Below, in pieces: positions 34,828 to 43,885 of a stretch of 64,000 nt of DNA (position 1 is the first letter of the stretch; each line of letters begins with the position of its first letter). The notes under the pieces were generated by a model. The model ran no database searches. It was not told the DNA's origin and saw only the letters and a list, made by a program, of their open reading frames with translations. Origin of the DNA: Haloarcula argentinensis DSM 12282 (GTDB lineage: Archaea > Halobacteriota > Halobacteria > Halobacteriales > Haloarculaceae); assembly GCA_000336895.1 (NCBI GenBank), contig AOLX01000017.1, forward strand, positions 34,701-98,700, written 5' to 3'. The position numbers and the translations under genes are program-made.

Positions 34828-35490
34828 ATGAGCGAGCAGCGGGGGCCGTTGCCACGTCGGTACGCGCGGTATTACCTGGAACAGACGCCGAGTCTCGTGT
34901 GGCTACTGGTCGTCAACGCCGTCGCGATGCTCGTCGGTGTCCGGTTCTACGTCGAGACGATGCCGGGCCAGAAACAGCTTGCAGATGTGTCGACGTTTCT
35001 CTGGCCACTGTTCGCTGATTCGCCAGCGGCGCTGTTCCTGATGACGCTGTCGGTAGCTACTCTCCTGCCGTTCCTCGGCAAGTCACTCGACGAGGTCCCG
35101 CTGACGGTGCCACTGGCGTACCTCCACACGATTGCGCTGGTCTGGCTTGTCAAGATGGGGCTGTGGACCGTCGTGGCGTTAAACATCGGCTTCGACGCCT
35201 ACTTCCCCGCCCCGTGGGCGTATTTTGGCATCATCATCACCCACCTCGGCTTCGTCGCCGAGGGGCTGTTAGTCCCGCACTACGCTCGAACAACGAAGGG
35301 TGCGCTCGTGACCGCGCTGGTGCTGGCACTCGGTAACGACGTGCTCGATTACGGCTTCGGATATCATCCGCCGTTGCGGTACGACCCGGGCCTCGTGTTA
35401 CCGCTCGCCACTGTCGCACTCTCGGTGCTGTCGGTTGGAATCGCCTGGCGACTGCTGCCGGTGGAGAAGTCGGTACAAAAGACATCTTAA
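34828..35490 (+). CDS. DUF1405 membrane protein
   Basis: A 220-residue protein with six hydrophobic segments (near residues 20-40, 58-80, 86-108, 112-135, 150-170 and 180-200). The blocks NAVAMLVGVRFYVETMP, TLLPFLGKS and HLGFVAEGLLVPHY are typical for DUF1405, seen in archaea and Bacillus (YpjA-like). Function unknown. The ATG at 34828 is chosen; the frame from 34714 overlaps the neighbouring divergent gene's promoter. The histidine pairs in the loops could bind a metal. Confidence 0.8.
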   Translation: MSEQRGPLPRRYARYYLEQTPSLVWLLVVNAVAMLVGVRFYVETMPGQKQLADVSTFLWPLFADSPAALFLMTLSVATLLPFLGKSLDEVPLTVPLAYLHTIALVWLVKMGLWTVVALNIGFDAYFPAPWAYFGIIITHLGFVAEGLLVPHYARTTKGALVTALVLALGNDVLDYGFGYHPPLRYDPGLVLPLATVALSVLSVGIAWRLLPVEKSVQKTS

Positions 35491-35586
35491 ACACTCTTGG
35501 ACTATCTGAGGTAGTTTCAATCGTCTGTAAACGACACGAACGAAGGCGTTTCTTTTTGATGTGGGAGGGCAGAAGTAGGGATAGGA

Positions 35587-36795
35587 ATGAGCCCACGCCA
35601 GGCCACGCTCCTCACAGTGCTGGTCATCGTCGGGACTGTGGCTGTCGGCCTCCCGGCTGTGACAGCACAGGAGACCGCGACGGAGACAGTGGCCACGCAG
35701 AACGACTCTGCCAACGGGATGGGAACGCAACTCACTGCGTTCTTGCAGTCGAACTCCGCTGCCGCGAACGATACGGTCGAGAACGGGATGTGGCAGTCGG
35801 CATACAACCAATCGAATGGAACCGAACGAGCCGAACTGGTTACAGACAGAGCCAGCTCGCTCGAACGCCGACTCGAACGCCTACAGGAGCGCAACGCTAC
35901 ACTCAAACAGCGATACGAGAACGGCACCATCAGTGAGCAGGCTTACGTAGCTCAACAGAGCCGACTCACTGCGGAGATCGCAGGCCTACAGACCGCAATC
36001 AACGACACCGACACGGCCGCCGAACAGACCGGCGTGGACGACACCGCACTGGAGCGACTGAAACAGAACGCAAGCAAGCTTTCCGGTCAGCAGGTCGCAG
36101 CGGTCGCTCGCGGCATCGCCGGACCGCCAGAGACTGCTGGCCCGGGTGAGCAGGGACCACCGGACAACGCTGGCGTCAACCAGAGTGAGACAGGGCCGCC
36201 CGACGACATCGGAGTCAACCGGAGTGAGCAGGGTCCACCAGCAAACGCGTCCGGGGAGCGTGCCAACGAAAGCGAGCGGGGACCGCCCCCTGATGCCCCG
36301 GGACAGCAGCGTAACGAGAGCGAGCAAGGGCCACCGGACGATGGACCTGACGACGGTGAAAACGAAACCGACGAGTCCGACGAAACAACGCAGGGAAACG
36401 GGGCTGAAGAGGGAAGCGACAGGGGTAACAGCGGCGGGGCCGGGGATGAACGCGACAACGGCGACGATACCGCGGAAGGCAGCAATGACTCGGGGGAGAG
36501 TTCTGACGGCGACGGAACAGACAATTCAGCCGATTCGTCGAATTCGGACGACAATTCTGACGGTGACGATACCAGCGATTCTGGCGATAGTTCCGACGGT
36601 GACGGTGCCGACGGCTCCGACGACAGTTCTAGCGGAGGCAATGACGATGCTGACGGTGGCAACGACAATGCGAATAACGAAGGAGATGGTGGCGGGCAAG
36701 GGAACAGTGGCGGACAGAGCGGTGATGGCGGAAGCGGTCAGGGGAGCGGGAACAGCGGCTCACAGAGCGAGTCGTGGATGGGCCAGCTAACGTAG
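35587..36795 (+). CDS. Secreted acidic repeat protein
   Basis: A 402-residue exported protein. A Sec signal (TLLTVLVIVGTVAVGLPAVTAQ) ends near residue 28, then an Asn-Xaa-Ser/Thr-rich helical region with a coiled coil (about 85-150). From residue 180 to 260 a degenerate tandem repeat of about 16 residues with EQGPPD/SERGPPP cores occurs about five times. The last 140 residues are almost only Asp, Ser, Gly, Asn and Glu, ending SESWMGQLT. There are many N-glycosylation sites. It is probably a cell-surface or shed protein; no cysteine, no anchor and no enzyme motif. Confidence 0.75.
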   Translation: MSPRQATLLTVLVIVGTVAVGLPAVTAQETATETVATQNDSANGMGTQLTAFLQSNSAAANDTVENGMWQSAYNQSNGTERAELVTDRASSLERRLERLQERNATLKQRYENGTISEQAYVAQQSRLTAEIAGLQTAINDTDTAAEQTGVDDTALERLKQNASKLSGQQVAAVARGIAGPPETAGPGEQGPPDNAGVNQSETGPPDDIGVNRSEQGPPANASGERANESERGPPPDAPGQQRNESEQGPPDDGPDDGENETDESDETTQGNGAEEGSDRGNSGGAGDERDNGDDTAEGSNDSGESSDGDGTDNSADSSNSDDNSDGDDTSDSGDSSDGDGADGSDDSSSGGNDDADGGNDNANNEGDGGGQGNSGGQSGDGGSGQGSGNSGSQSESWMGQLT

Positions 36796-36866
36796 CCGGG
36801 CGACACACCAGCAAACCGCCCGACGAGAGTCATGCTTTTGAACCGTGACCCGCTACCTACGTATCG

Positions 36867-37514
36867 ATGGACTCCGCCGAGTTACTCAATCTCCTTGGAA
36901 ACGCCAACCGCCGGCGGATTCTCAAACTACTCGCACACAAGCCCTGCTACGTCACCGAAATCAGCGAATACATCGGCGTCAGCCCGAAAGCCGTCATCGA
37001 CCACCTCCAGAAGCTCGAAGACGCCGGGCTCGTCGACTCTCGGACGGACGACCAACGCCGAAAGTACTTTTCTATCGCCCGGAACCTCCGTCTGGAGGTC
37101 CGTGTCTCTCCCTACGAGTTCGGTACCAAGAGCGCCTATCCGGCGAACCCCGAGTTCGAGATGCCCTCCTGCCGCCACCTCTCGATAGACGTGGGGGAGG
37201 AGGATGCCGGGAATTTTCACGACCTGGCACGCGAACTAGAGCATCTCCAGCAGCTAGAGAACGAACTGTCGCTAGCCCAGCGGTGGGTACAGGCCCGTCT
37301 GACCGACGTGCGGGACCGCATCGACTCCGGCTTCGAGAACGGCGACGGCCGGCTGTACGCAGAACTGGTCAGCGGACTCGCAAACGGTATCGATACCGTC
37401 CCGGCGCTGGCCCGAGAAATAGAGGCCCCGCCGGAGATCGTCGAGGAAGCGCTTCATCGGCTCGAAGACGACGAGGTGGTTGAGCAGACCGACGACGGGT
37501 GGGAAATCGTTTAG
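36867..37514 (+). CDS. ArsR/TrmB-like winged-helix regulator
   Basis: A 215-residue regulator. The N-terminal winged helix (ELLNLLGNANRRRILKLLAHKPCYVTEISEYIGVSPKAVIDHLQKLEDAGLVDSRTDD) is ArsR-like, and a second HTH-like block is at the C-terminus (ALAREIEAPPEIVEEALHRLEDDEVVEQTDDGWEI). Between them is a short helical hairpin that could dimerise. The layout resembles EarA-type archaeal regulators. It is convergent with nhaC, 33 bases apart; the targets are unknown. Confidence 0.85.
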   Translation: MDSAELLNLLGNANRRRILKLLAHKPCYVTEISEYIGVSPKAVIDHLQKLEDAGLVDSRTDDQRRKYFSIARNLRLEVRVSPYEFGTKSAYPANPEFEMPSCRHLSIDVGEEDAGNFHDLARELEHLQQLENELSLAQRWVQARLTDVRDRIDSGFENGDGRLYAELVSGLANGIDTVPALAREIEAPPEIVEEALHRLEDDEVVEQTDDGWEIV

Positions 37515-37546
37515 ACGGTGAAACAGCGCTTCGGGACGGGACAGTC

Positions 37547-39112
37547 TCAGTCCGCCTTCGATCCGTACGAACTCGGGACCTCGACCGAAAGCTGTTCCGA
37601 GAGCAGGTACGTCACTGACCCGACAGCGGCCAGTCCGATCGGAAGCGCAATGTACGCCGGAACGCCGTAGCCGGCCATCAGGAACAGTCCGGTTGCGACG
37701 ATGCCGGCCAGCACTGCGTAGGGAATCTGGGTGTTCACGTGGTCGACGTGGTCGCTCGCGGCGAACATGCTCGACATCACCGTGGTGTCCGAGATGGGGG
37801 AACAGTGGTCGCCGAACAGCGCGCCAGTCAGAATTGCCGCGATAGCCGGTGCCAGCGGCGCGCCGAGCGCGTGTCCAAGCGGGATCGCGACCGGGAACAG
37901 GATACCCATCGTCCCCCAAGACGTGCCGATGCTGAAGCTGATTATAACGGCGCTGAGGAAAATGATGGCAGGCAGCATCCCAGCCGTAATAATCCCCTCA
38001 CTGATAGCGACGACGTAGGGACCGACGCCGAGTGCCTGGCTCACAGCACCGATGGACCATGCGAGCGAGAGCACCGCAACGGGGAACATCACCATTTTGA
38101 ACCCCTCGAAGATAGCGTCGCTCACTTCGTCGACCGCGATCCGTGCGTGGCCGACCAGAATCGTCAGGATGACCAGACAGGCCGAGAACGAGGCCCAGAC
38201 GATGGCATCCGCAGTGGCCGCGTTCGACAGCGCCTCGGTGAGGCCCCGTCCGGCGAACCCACCGCCGGAGTAATACAGTGAAAACCCGGTCACCCCGACG
38301 AGTGTGGCGATTGGCGCGGCGAAGTACCACCACCGCGGCTCGACATGGTCCGGCGTCACGATATCATCCTCCTGCGTTTCCATGAGGGGATCAGCGTTGT
38401 CGCCGAGGACTTTGCCCTCTTCTCTGGCTCTGCGTTCGGCTTTCGCCATCGGGCCGAAGTCAAGATCCGCGATGACGACAATGAAAACCATTGCAAGTGC
38501 GAGCAAGCTGTAGAACCGATAGGGAATCGATTCGAGGAACAGCAGGAACGCGCTACGATCGACCCCAATTGTACTCAGTTGCTCGGCGATGAGTCCGACC
38601 TCGAATCCGAGCCACGTCGAGACGACCGATATCGACGCGGTTGGTGCAGTGGTGGAATCGAGAATGTACGCCAGCTTCTCGCGACTGATGTCGAACTTAT
38701 CGGTGATCGGCCGCATGACCGACCCGGTAATCATCGTCGAGGCGTACGAGTCGACGAAGATAGTCATCCCCAGTAGCGACGTGCCAAGCGCCGCCTGGCG
38801 ACGAGTCCGAATACGCTTGACCATCTGTGATGCCAGCGCATTCATCCCGTCAGAGAGGAAGATCATCCCCAACATTGCCCCGATGAGGAACGTGAACAGG
38901 AGGAGTTTGACATTGAACGACTCTGTCACGTTATCTACGACAAACTGGAGGCTCCGAGCAGCGCCGGCGGCTGGGTTCCAACCGACGAGCACTGTCGCGC
39001 CGATCCAGATACCTGCAAACAGCGAGAGCAGTACTTGGCGAGTGAACAACGTCAGTACAATGGCGAGCATCGCCGGAAACAGGCTGATAAGCCCGTACGT
39101 TTCTGGTGCCAT
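37547..39112 (-). CDS. nhaC: NhaC-family Na+/H+ antiporter
   Basis: A 521-residue secondary transporter with 11-12 hydrophobic segments. The blocks GTSWGTMGILFPVAIPLGHAL, GDHCSPISDTTVMSSMFAA and STTAPTASISVVSTWLG are conserved in NhaC. It exchanges sodium for protons at the membrane, or in related members sodium plus a small organic acid. Full length. A TATA-like CTTATAAC lies upstream at about 39148. Confidence 0.9.
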   Translation of the reverse strand: MAPETYGLISLFPAMLAIVLTLFTRQVLLSLFAGIWIGATVLVGWNPAAGAARSLQFVVDNVTESFNVKLLLFTFLIGAMLGMIFLSDGMNALASQMVKRIRTRRQAALGTSLLGMTIFVDSYASTMITGSVMRPITDKFDISREKLAYILDSTTAPTASISVVSTWLGFEVGLIAEQLSTIGVDRSAFLLFLESIPYRFYSLLALAMVFIVVIADLDFGPMAKAERRAREEGKVLGDNADPLMETQEDDIVTPDHVEPRWWYFAAPIATLVGVTGFSLYYSGGGFAGRGLTEALSNAATADAIVWASFSACLVILTILVGHARIAVDEVSDAIFEGFKMVMFPVAVLSLAWSIGAVSQALGVGPYVVAISEGIITAGMLPAIIFLSAVIISFSIGTSWGTMGILFPVAIPLGHALGAPLAPAIAAILTGALFGDHCSPISDTTVMSSMFAASDHVDHVNTQIPYAVLAGIVATGLFLMAGYGVPAYIALPIGLAAVGSVTYLLSEQLSVEVPSSYGSKAD

Positions 39113-39460
39113 GCGTTCTGTTCCGGGGTTTACATACGAGAGTTATAAGCATTGCCAACTCAATATACTATGACCTAGATACATGAAAGTGTATCAGATG
39201 GTCAGATACAGCCCAATATTCTGGATATATGGGTTATTTTACTACCAGATGACAAGACCGAGACAATCGATATTACGCAACATGAAGTCCGTTCACGTCG
39301 ACACTGCTATCGGGGGACTCTTTCGCAGGCAGGCTATCGGCAGGACACTTCGAGATCGTTTGGCCGACTGATGTGCGGCATATTAGACGACAGGATTATC
39401 AAGTACAGTAAGTCCAGAAAGGGCGGTCGCGCCACTGGCCAGAATGTACCGTCGGGAGAA
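39113..39460. other. AT-richer gap without a clear gene
   Basis: About 350 bases. A 62-codon plus-strand frame (39183-39371) is rich in Arg and aromatic residues and shows no family likeness. The nhaC promoter lies at the left end; otherwise nothing is recognised. Confidence 0.4.
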
Positions 39461-39970
39461 CTACAGGTCTTTCGTCAGTCCGCTACGGAGGTCACGCCCG
39501 AAGTAGTGCCCGACGAGCGCAAGCACGAGGCCGACGCCGCCGGCGATGGCGAACAGTTTGGTTCCGTTCAGCCCAGCGGCGAGCTGTGGGAGGAGAGACA
39601 GCACAGCCGTCGCACCGCCGCTGACACCGCCCGCCAGCCCCAGTTCGACGTATCGGCGCTCGCTGGCGAGCAGTCCGTAAACGAAGCCGCCAAGCAGGAT
39701 ACCGACCAGTTCGGTGAACGGCACGAGCGGTATCAGCCCGCCGAGCACCATTCCGCCGCCGACCGCCCCGAAAGCGAACAGCAGCGCCCGCAGTGAGAAG
39801 TAGCTCCCGCTGTCTTTCGTAGACGTTTCGGTGACAGACGGCTCCGCTCCGCCCGATTCCCCGACAGCAACATCCGTCTCGACCGACTCGGTTGTGCCAA
39901 CATCGACGCCGAGGTCACTGCCCGAGTTCGCGTTCGCGTCGCGGGTCCGTTCCTCGGTTCGTTCGGCCAT
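39461..39970 (-). CDS. Haloarchaeal membrane protein (DUF5518/DUF456-like)
   Basis: A 169-residue protein. Residues 1-57 are acidic, Ser/Thr-rich and disordered; then four hydrophobic segments follow with many Gly residues (FGAVGGGMVLGGLIPLVPF, GILLGGFVYGLLA, AGGVSGGATAVLSL, AIAGGVGLVLALVGHYFG). The Gly-rich helical pairs resemble DUF456/DUF5518 proteins of unknown role. The start at 39970 is the only ATG after a long frame that would reach into the next gene. Confidence 0.65.
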   Translation of the reverse strand: MAERTEERTRDANANSGSDLGVDVGTTESVETDVAVGESGGAEPSVTETSTKDSGSYFSLRALLFAFGAVGGGMVLGGLIPLVPFTELVGILLGGFVYGLLASERRYVELGLAGGVSGGATAVLSLLPQLAAGLNGTKLFAIAGGVGLVLALVGHYFGRDLRSGLTKDL

Positions 39971-40043
39971 ACAGAGTGTGGGACCGCGAGTAGTATGGTC
40001 CTTGTGGGGTCTGCCGGCAGTCAGGGGACCAGTGGTGTGTCGC

Positions 40044-40643
40044 TCAGATACCGAGCCACTCGTCGTTGCGAACCGAGTAGCCGTTCGACCGGCAGAACTT
40101 CGCCGCCTGTCGGCGGACGTCGCGGGACCCGGGAAGCGTCTCCTTCTCGTGGATGCGCTCGATAATCCAGTCGGCGACAACCCGGATGCCCTCGTCGTCG
40201 TCATCCGCGTCGATAGCCCGCAGTTCCCGGAACGTCCGCTCGTAGCCGTCGCGCTGTGAGGCCCCAAAGGACGCGCTCTGGTGCTCGGCGGCGGCCTCCA
40301 CGACGCGTTTCATCGCCCCCGCTACCGTTGGCCGCTGGACTCGCGTCCGGACCTCGGCTGGCGATTCGAAGGACTCGACCTCCGCATCGGGCAGGAGGTC
40401 CGCGACAGTGTACGTCCCATCGACCGACTCGATTTCCCGATTGCCGACCGCAGCGACCACGTCAGCCGCTGTCGCCGGGAATTCGAGCGATTCGAGTTCT
40501 GTCTCGAAGTACGCGAGTTCCGCCGGATCGACCGGCGGCTCGGGTTCGTCCGCGCGCTCAAGCTCCTCGGCGATAGCGCGCTTCCGCTGGCGGCGCTCCT
40601 CGTTTTGGGCCTGGGCTTCGCGGCCGTTCTTGTTGTCTGCCAT
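40044..40643 (-). CDS. DUF5789 family protein
   Basis: A 199-residue acidic haloarchaeal protein. The core DPAELAYFETELESLEFPATAADVVAAVGNREIESVDGTYTVADLLPDAEVESFESPAEVRTRVQRPTVA defines the family; the N-terminus is charged (QNEERRQRKRAIAEELERAD). The C-terminal half is helical and ends SVRNDEWLGI. Function unknown. It is divergent from gatD. Confidence 0.8.
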   Translation of the reverse strand: MADNKNGREAQAQNEERRQRKRAIAEELERADEPEPPVDPAELAYFETELESLEFPATAADVVAAVGNREIESVDGTYTVADLLPDAEVESFESPAEVRTRVQRPTVAGAMKRVVEAAAEHQSASFGASQRDGYERTFRELRAIDADDDDEGIRVVADWIIERIHEKETLPGSRDVRRQAAKFCRSNGYSVRNDEWLGI

Positions 40644-40778
40644 ACTTGTTAGATGACTGTCTAGTGGGATAACGCTGTGGGACGACACCATCCGTGGTTT
40701 GCAGCTGCAACGCTTTTTTCTCAGGGTTGCCAGACAAGGGGCGAGTGTCACAGGGAAGGGTAGCGGCGGTTGCAGTGA

Positions 40779-40845
40779 TGCACGGCGACAGTACGGGCCG
40801 AGACTCACCGCGGTGCACACCGAAACGAGTGGGTTCAAGTCCCAC
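40779..40845 (+). ncRNA. Structured leader of gatD with T-arm-like hairpin
   Basis: Two hairpins before gatD: TGCAC (40779) with GTGCA (40813), then GTGGG-TTCAAGT-CCCAC at 40829-40845, a 5-bp stem with the 7-base loop TTCAAGT exactly like a tRNA T-arm. No acceptor, D or anticodon arm could be built, so it is not a tRNA. The last hairpin ends 18 bases before the ATG. A T-run lies at about 40709-40715. Confidence 0.3.
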
Positions 40846-40863
40846 CGGCGGAAAGTGCCGCGC

Positions 40864-42111
40864 ATGAACGCAGGCGACCGGGTCCGCGTCGAGCGCGCGG
40901 CCCAGACCTACGAGGGCGTGTTGCTCCCCTCCAGCACCCCAGAGCATCTCGTCGTCAAGCTTGACGGCGGGTACAACGTCGGCATCGACCGCGAGGACGC
41001 ATCCGTCGACGTGCTGGAGTCGGATGTCTACGACGTCGAGAGCGCACAGGACGAACAGAGCCAGTCAGCAATAGAGTTCGACGACGACCTCCCGACGGTG
41101 TCGCTGATCTCCACTGGCGGAACCATCGCCTCGACGGTCGACTACCGCACCGGCGCGGTGACGGCCCAGTTCGACGCCGAGGACGTACTACGAGCGGTCC
41201 CGGATCTGGCCGGGATGGCGAACTACCGCGGCCGCGTCGTCGCCAACATCCTCTCAGAGAACATGACCCCGGCAGTCTGGCAGGACCTCGCGCAGGCGGT
41301 CCACGAGGAAATCGAGGCCGGCGCGGACGGCATCGTCGTCATGCACGGCACCGACACGATGCAGTACTCCGCGTCGGCGCTGTCGTTCATGCTCGACACG
41401 CCGGTCCCAATCGTCTTCACCGGCAGCCAGCGGTCGGCTGACCGCCCGTCCTCCGATAACGTGATGAACGCCGTCTCGGCGGTCGAGGCCGCGACGAGCG
41501 ACTGCGCGGAGGTCTTGGTCTGTATGCACGCCGACGAGTCCGACGACCGCTGTGCGCTCCACCGCGGCACTCGCGTCCGGAAGAACCACACCTCGCGCCG
41601 GGATGCCTTCGAGACGGTCGGTGCGAAGCCGCTTGGCGAGGTCGACTACGACATCGACGGCGAGAGCACGGTCACGTTCCACCGTGAATACGCCGAACGG
41701 GACGCCGTCGACTTGGCGCTGCACGACGATATCGAAACCGACGTGGAACTCCTGAAGTTCTCACCGGGGATGGACCCGTCGCTGCTCGAAGCTGCCGCCG
41801 AGGACAGCGAGGGCATCGTCATTGAGGGGACAGGACTAGGCCACGTCAACACCGACTGGATCGGGACCATCGAGGAACTGGACATCCCGCTGGTTATGAC
41901 CAGCCAGTGCCTCGAAGGGCGTGTCTGTGACCGCGTCTACGACACCGGCCGGGACCTGCTTGACGCCGGCGTCATCGAGGGCGAGGACATGCTCCCCGGC
42001 ACAGCGAAGGTCAAACTCATGTGGACGCTGGCAAACAGCGACGACGTTGCCGATACGATGCAGGAGCCCCTTGCCGGCGAGATTCAGCAGCGCTCGACAC
42101 CCTGGTTGTAG
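40864..42111 (+). CDS. gatD: Glu-tRNA(Gln) amidotransferase subunit D
   Basis: A 415-residue asparaginase-like subunit of the archaeal GatDE complex, which turns Glu-tRNA(Gln) into Gln-tRNA(Gln). An N-terminal SH3-like/AnsA-like domain (1-75) precedes the amidase domain with VSLISTGGTIAST (first catalytic Thr), VMHGTDTMQYSASAL (second Thr and Asp) and the later catalytic Lys. GatD frees ammonia from glutamine; GatE is not in the window. The ATG at 40864 matches the family start MNAGDRVRVE. Only archaea have this complex. Confidence 0.95.
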   Translation: MNAGDRVRVERAAQTYEGVLLPSSTPEHLVVKLDGGYNVGIDREDASVDVLESDVYDVESAQDEQSQSAIEFDDDLPTVSLISTGGTIASTVDYRTGAVTAQFDAEDVLRAVPDLAGMANYRGRVVANILSENMTPAVWQDLAQAVHEEIEAGADGIVVMHGTDTMQYSASALSFMLDTPVPIVFTGSQRSADRPSSDNVMNAVSAVEAATSDCAEVLVCMHADESDDRCALHRGTRVRKNHTSRRDAFETVGAKPLGEVDYDIDGESTVTFHREYAERDAVDLALHDDIETDVELLKFSPGMDPSLLEAAAEDSEGIVIEGTGLGHVNTDWIGTIEELDIPLVMTSQCLEGRVCDRVYDTGRDLLDAGVIEGEDMLPGTAKVKLMWTLANSDDVADTMQEPLAGEIQQRSTPWL

Positions 42112-42204
42112 CACCGGGGCCGGCGCAGTGATGCGGTCGTGGTGCGAACAGCGACTCCGACACCGGAGCGTCTCTTTTTTGTTGTCGCGGGCGAGTCTCC
42201 CGGT

Positions 42205-43101
42205 ATGTCGCCGACTGTCCGGACGGCTCGCCACGACGACTATGACGATATTGTCGACCTGACCAGCGATGTCTGGGCCGACCGTGCGATGGCCGATTAC
42301 ATCCCCGACGTGTTCCGTGAGTGGGTCAACGACGACGGCGCGGACCGGAAAACCCTCGTCGCAGACGTCGACGGCCACGCCGTCGGCATCGCGCAGGCCG
42401 TCATACTCACCGAGACCGAGGCATGGTTTCAGGGGATGCGTGTCGACTCGGACCACCGGGGGAAGGGGATCGGGTCGCTGCTGACTGACCACCTCATTGA
42501 ATGGGCGGCCGACGCCGGCGCGTCAGTCGGTCGAAGCATGGTGTTTTCCTGGAACGAGGCCGGCCTCGGCCAGTCGCTGGCTGCTGGCTTCGAAGCGGTC
42601 ACGTCGTTCCGCTGGGCGCACCCCGATCCGGCGGACGAGACGCCCGAAATGACTGTCGGAAACGACCCCGCGGCAGCGTGGCGCTACTGGCAGGAGAGCG
42701 ACGGCCGAGGTGTCCTGTCCGGGCTTGCACTCGACAGCGGGGAGAGCTGGGCGCTCTCGACGCTGACGCGGGAAACGCTCGACCAGCTGGCGACTGACCA
42801 AGCGGTCCTGACCGTCGGGGATAAACCACAAGGAATGGCCTGTCGGGTCCGGACGGCAGAAGCTGACGGCGAGCAACTCGCAGAGTACGCGGTCGGGGTG
42901 TGGAGCGATACCGACGCTGCACGGGCCTTGTTCACGGCGATAGCCGCCGACGCAGCGAGCCTTGGCGTTGACGGGACGCGGGTCCTCATCCCCGAGACAC
43001 CGCGCCACGTCGCCCAGGCCGCGTACGCCAGCGGGAACATCGATGAGTGCCCGGACTTCGTGTTCGAGATAGACGGTCTCGAAGGGTTCAGCGTGTCATA
43101 G
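42205..43101 (+). CDS. GNAT-family N-acetyltransferase
   Basis: A 298-residue protein. The first 150 residues form a GNAT domain with the acetyl-CoA motif MRVDSDHRGKGIGSLLTDHL (R/QxxGxG/A in DHRGKGIG). The second half repeats a GNAT-like layout without a clear motif (up to HVAQAAYASGNIDECPDFVFEID), as in double-GNAT haloarchaeal proteins. The substrate is unknown. It is 93 bases downstream of gatD, and the AT-rich patch begins right after its stop. Confidence 0.85.
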   Translation: MSPTVRTARHDDYDDIVDLTSDVWADRAMADYIPDVFREWVNDDGADRKTLVADVDGHAVGIAQAVILTETEAWFQGMRVDSDHRGKGIGSLLTDHLIEWAADAGASVGRSMVFSWNEAGLGQSLAAGFEAVTSFRWAHPDPADETPEMTVGNDPAAAWRYWQESDGRGVLSGLALDSGESWALSTLTRETLDQLATDQAVLTVGDKPQGMACRVRTAEADGEQLAEYAVGVWSDTDAARALFTAIAADAASLGVDGTRVLIPETPRHVAQAAYASGNIDECPDFVFEIDGLEGFSVS

Positions 43102-43298
43102 AAACAGCCACAGCCGACTTACTGTGCCGCAGTTCGGGATAGAAAATGTTGCGGTGGAGATAGTTACAGAAAGTAGTGCAAGATATAGAGGATATATGCA
43201 GCACAGCTTCACCATTTGTTTCAGCTGGTGAGTACTTGATTTGGCTCTGTCCGCAAATATCTCAAGTATCCTTAACTGAAAAAGCCACTGTCACCCAG

Positions 43299-43664
43299 CT
43301 ATTGTTGATATTCGCTCACGCAGAAGCCGTTTCCTTCTGGATCTTCCATTACTGTTCAGGTTGAAGTGTGCGTTTCGTACGCTTCGGTCTTGGTTTCACG
43401 GACGGTTCCCCCGAGTTGACGGAGTTGTTCAACTGTCTCCTCACGATTCTCGGTTGCCAAGTCAAGATGGATGGGGAGGTCTCGCTCCGTTCCTTTCGGT
43501 TGTTCTTTGAACAGCAGATCTGGGCTACCGCTAGGACGCTCAACAAGTTCTGGATCAAGCGATGCCGGAAGGTCCTGCCGTTCACCATCGAGGGCTGCCG
43601 CCCAGAACTCCGCCAGCCGTTCCGCATCATTACAAGCAATAGTAATAAATTGTATCTTTGCCAT
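43299..43664 (-). pseudogene. VOC-family protein with a premature TGA
   Basis: A vicinal-oxygen-chelate (glyoxalase-like) protein that starts MAKIQFITIACNDAERLAEF. Read through the TGA at 43356-43358, the same frame continues for 18 more codons with VMEDPEGNGFCVSEYQQ, the standard end of this family, and stops at 43299. Homologs have Trp in this place (TSTWTVMEDPEGN), so TGG has become TGA by one base change. The truncated 103-residue product would lack the last beta strand and a metal ligand region. It lies in the decaying patch beside the broken integrase. Confidence 0.75.
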
Positions 43665-43885
43665 GCCCAAGAGTTATTTTTCAGGGGAAAACACCTGTTG
43701 GCAACGGTGATTATTACCTAGATTGACAGAAAAAGATCTACTTGTAAGTTGTAACCAACAGAGATAGGGGTTAACAATGCTTTCAGAATATTGTACACAC
43801 TATTCTGTGTTGACTCGTCTTCTGTAATCAATATGCGCGTTCTATTCAGCAGTCGCATTGAGAAATGATAGATGTGTGATTACCG

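Noticed and set aside
39183..39371. 62-codon plus-strand frame
   Set aside because: No promoter at the right distance and no family pattern.
40829..40863. Possible tRNA gene (T-arm and CGGCGGA acceptor-like end)
   Set aside because: No TCCGCCG-like 5' acceptor, D-arm or anticodon arm could be built within 150 bases upstream.
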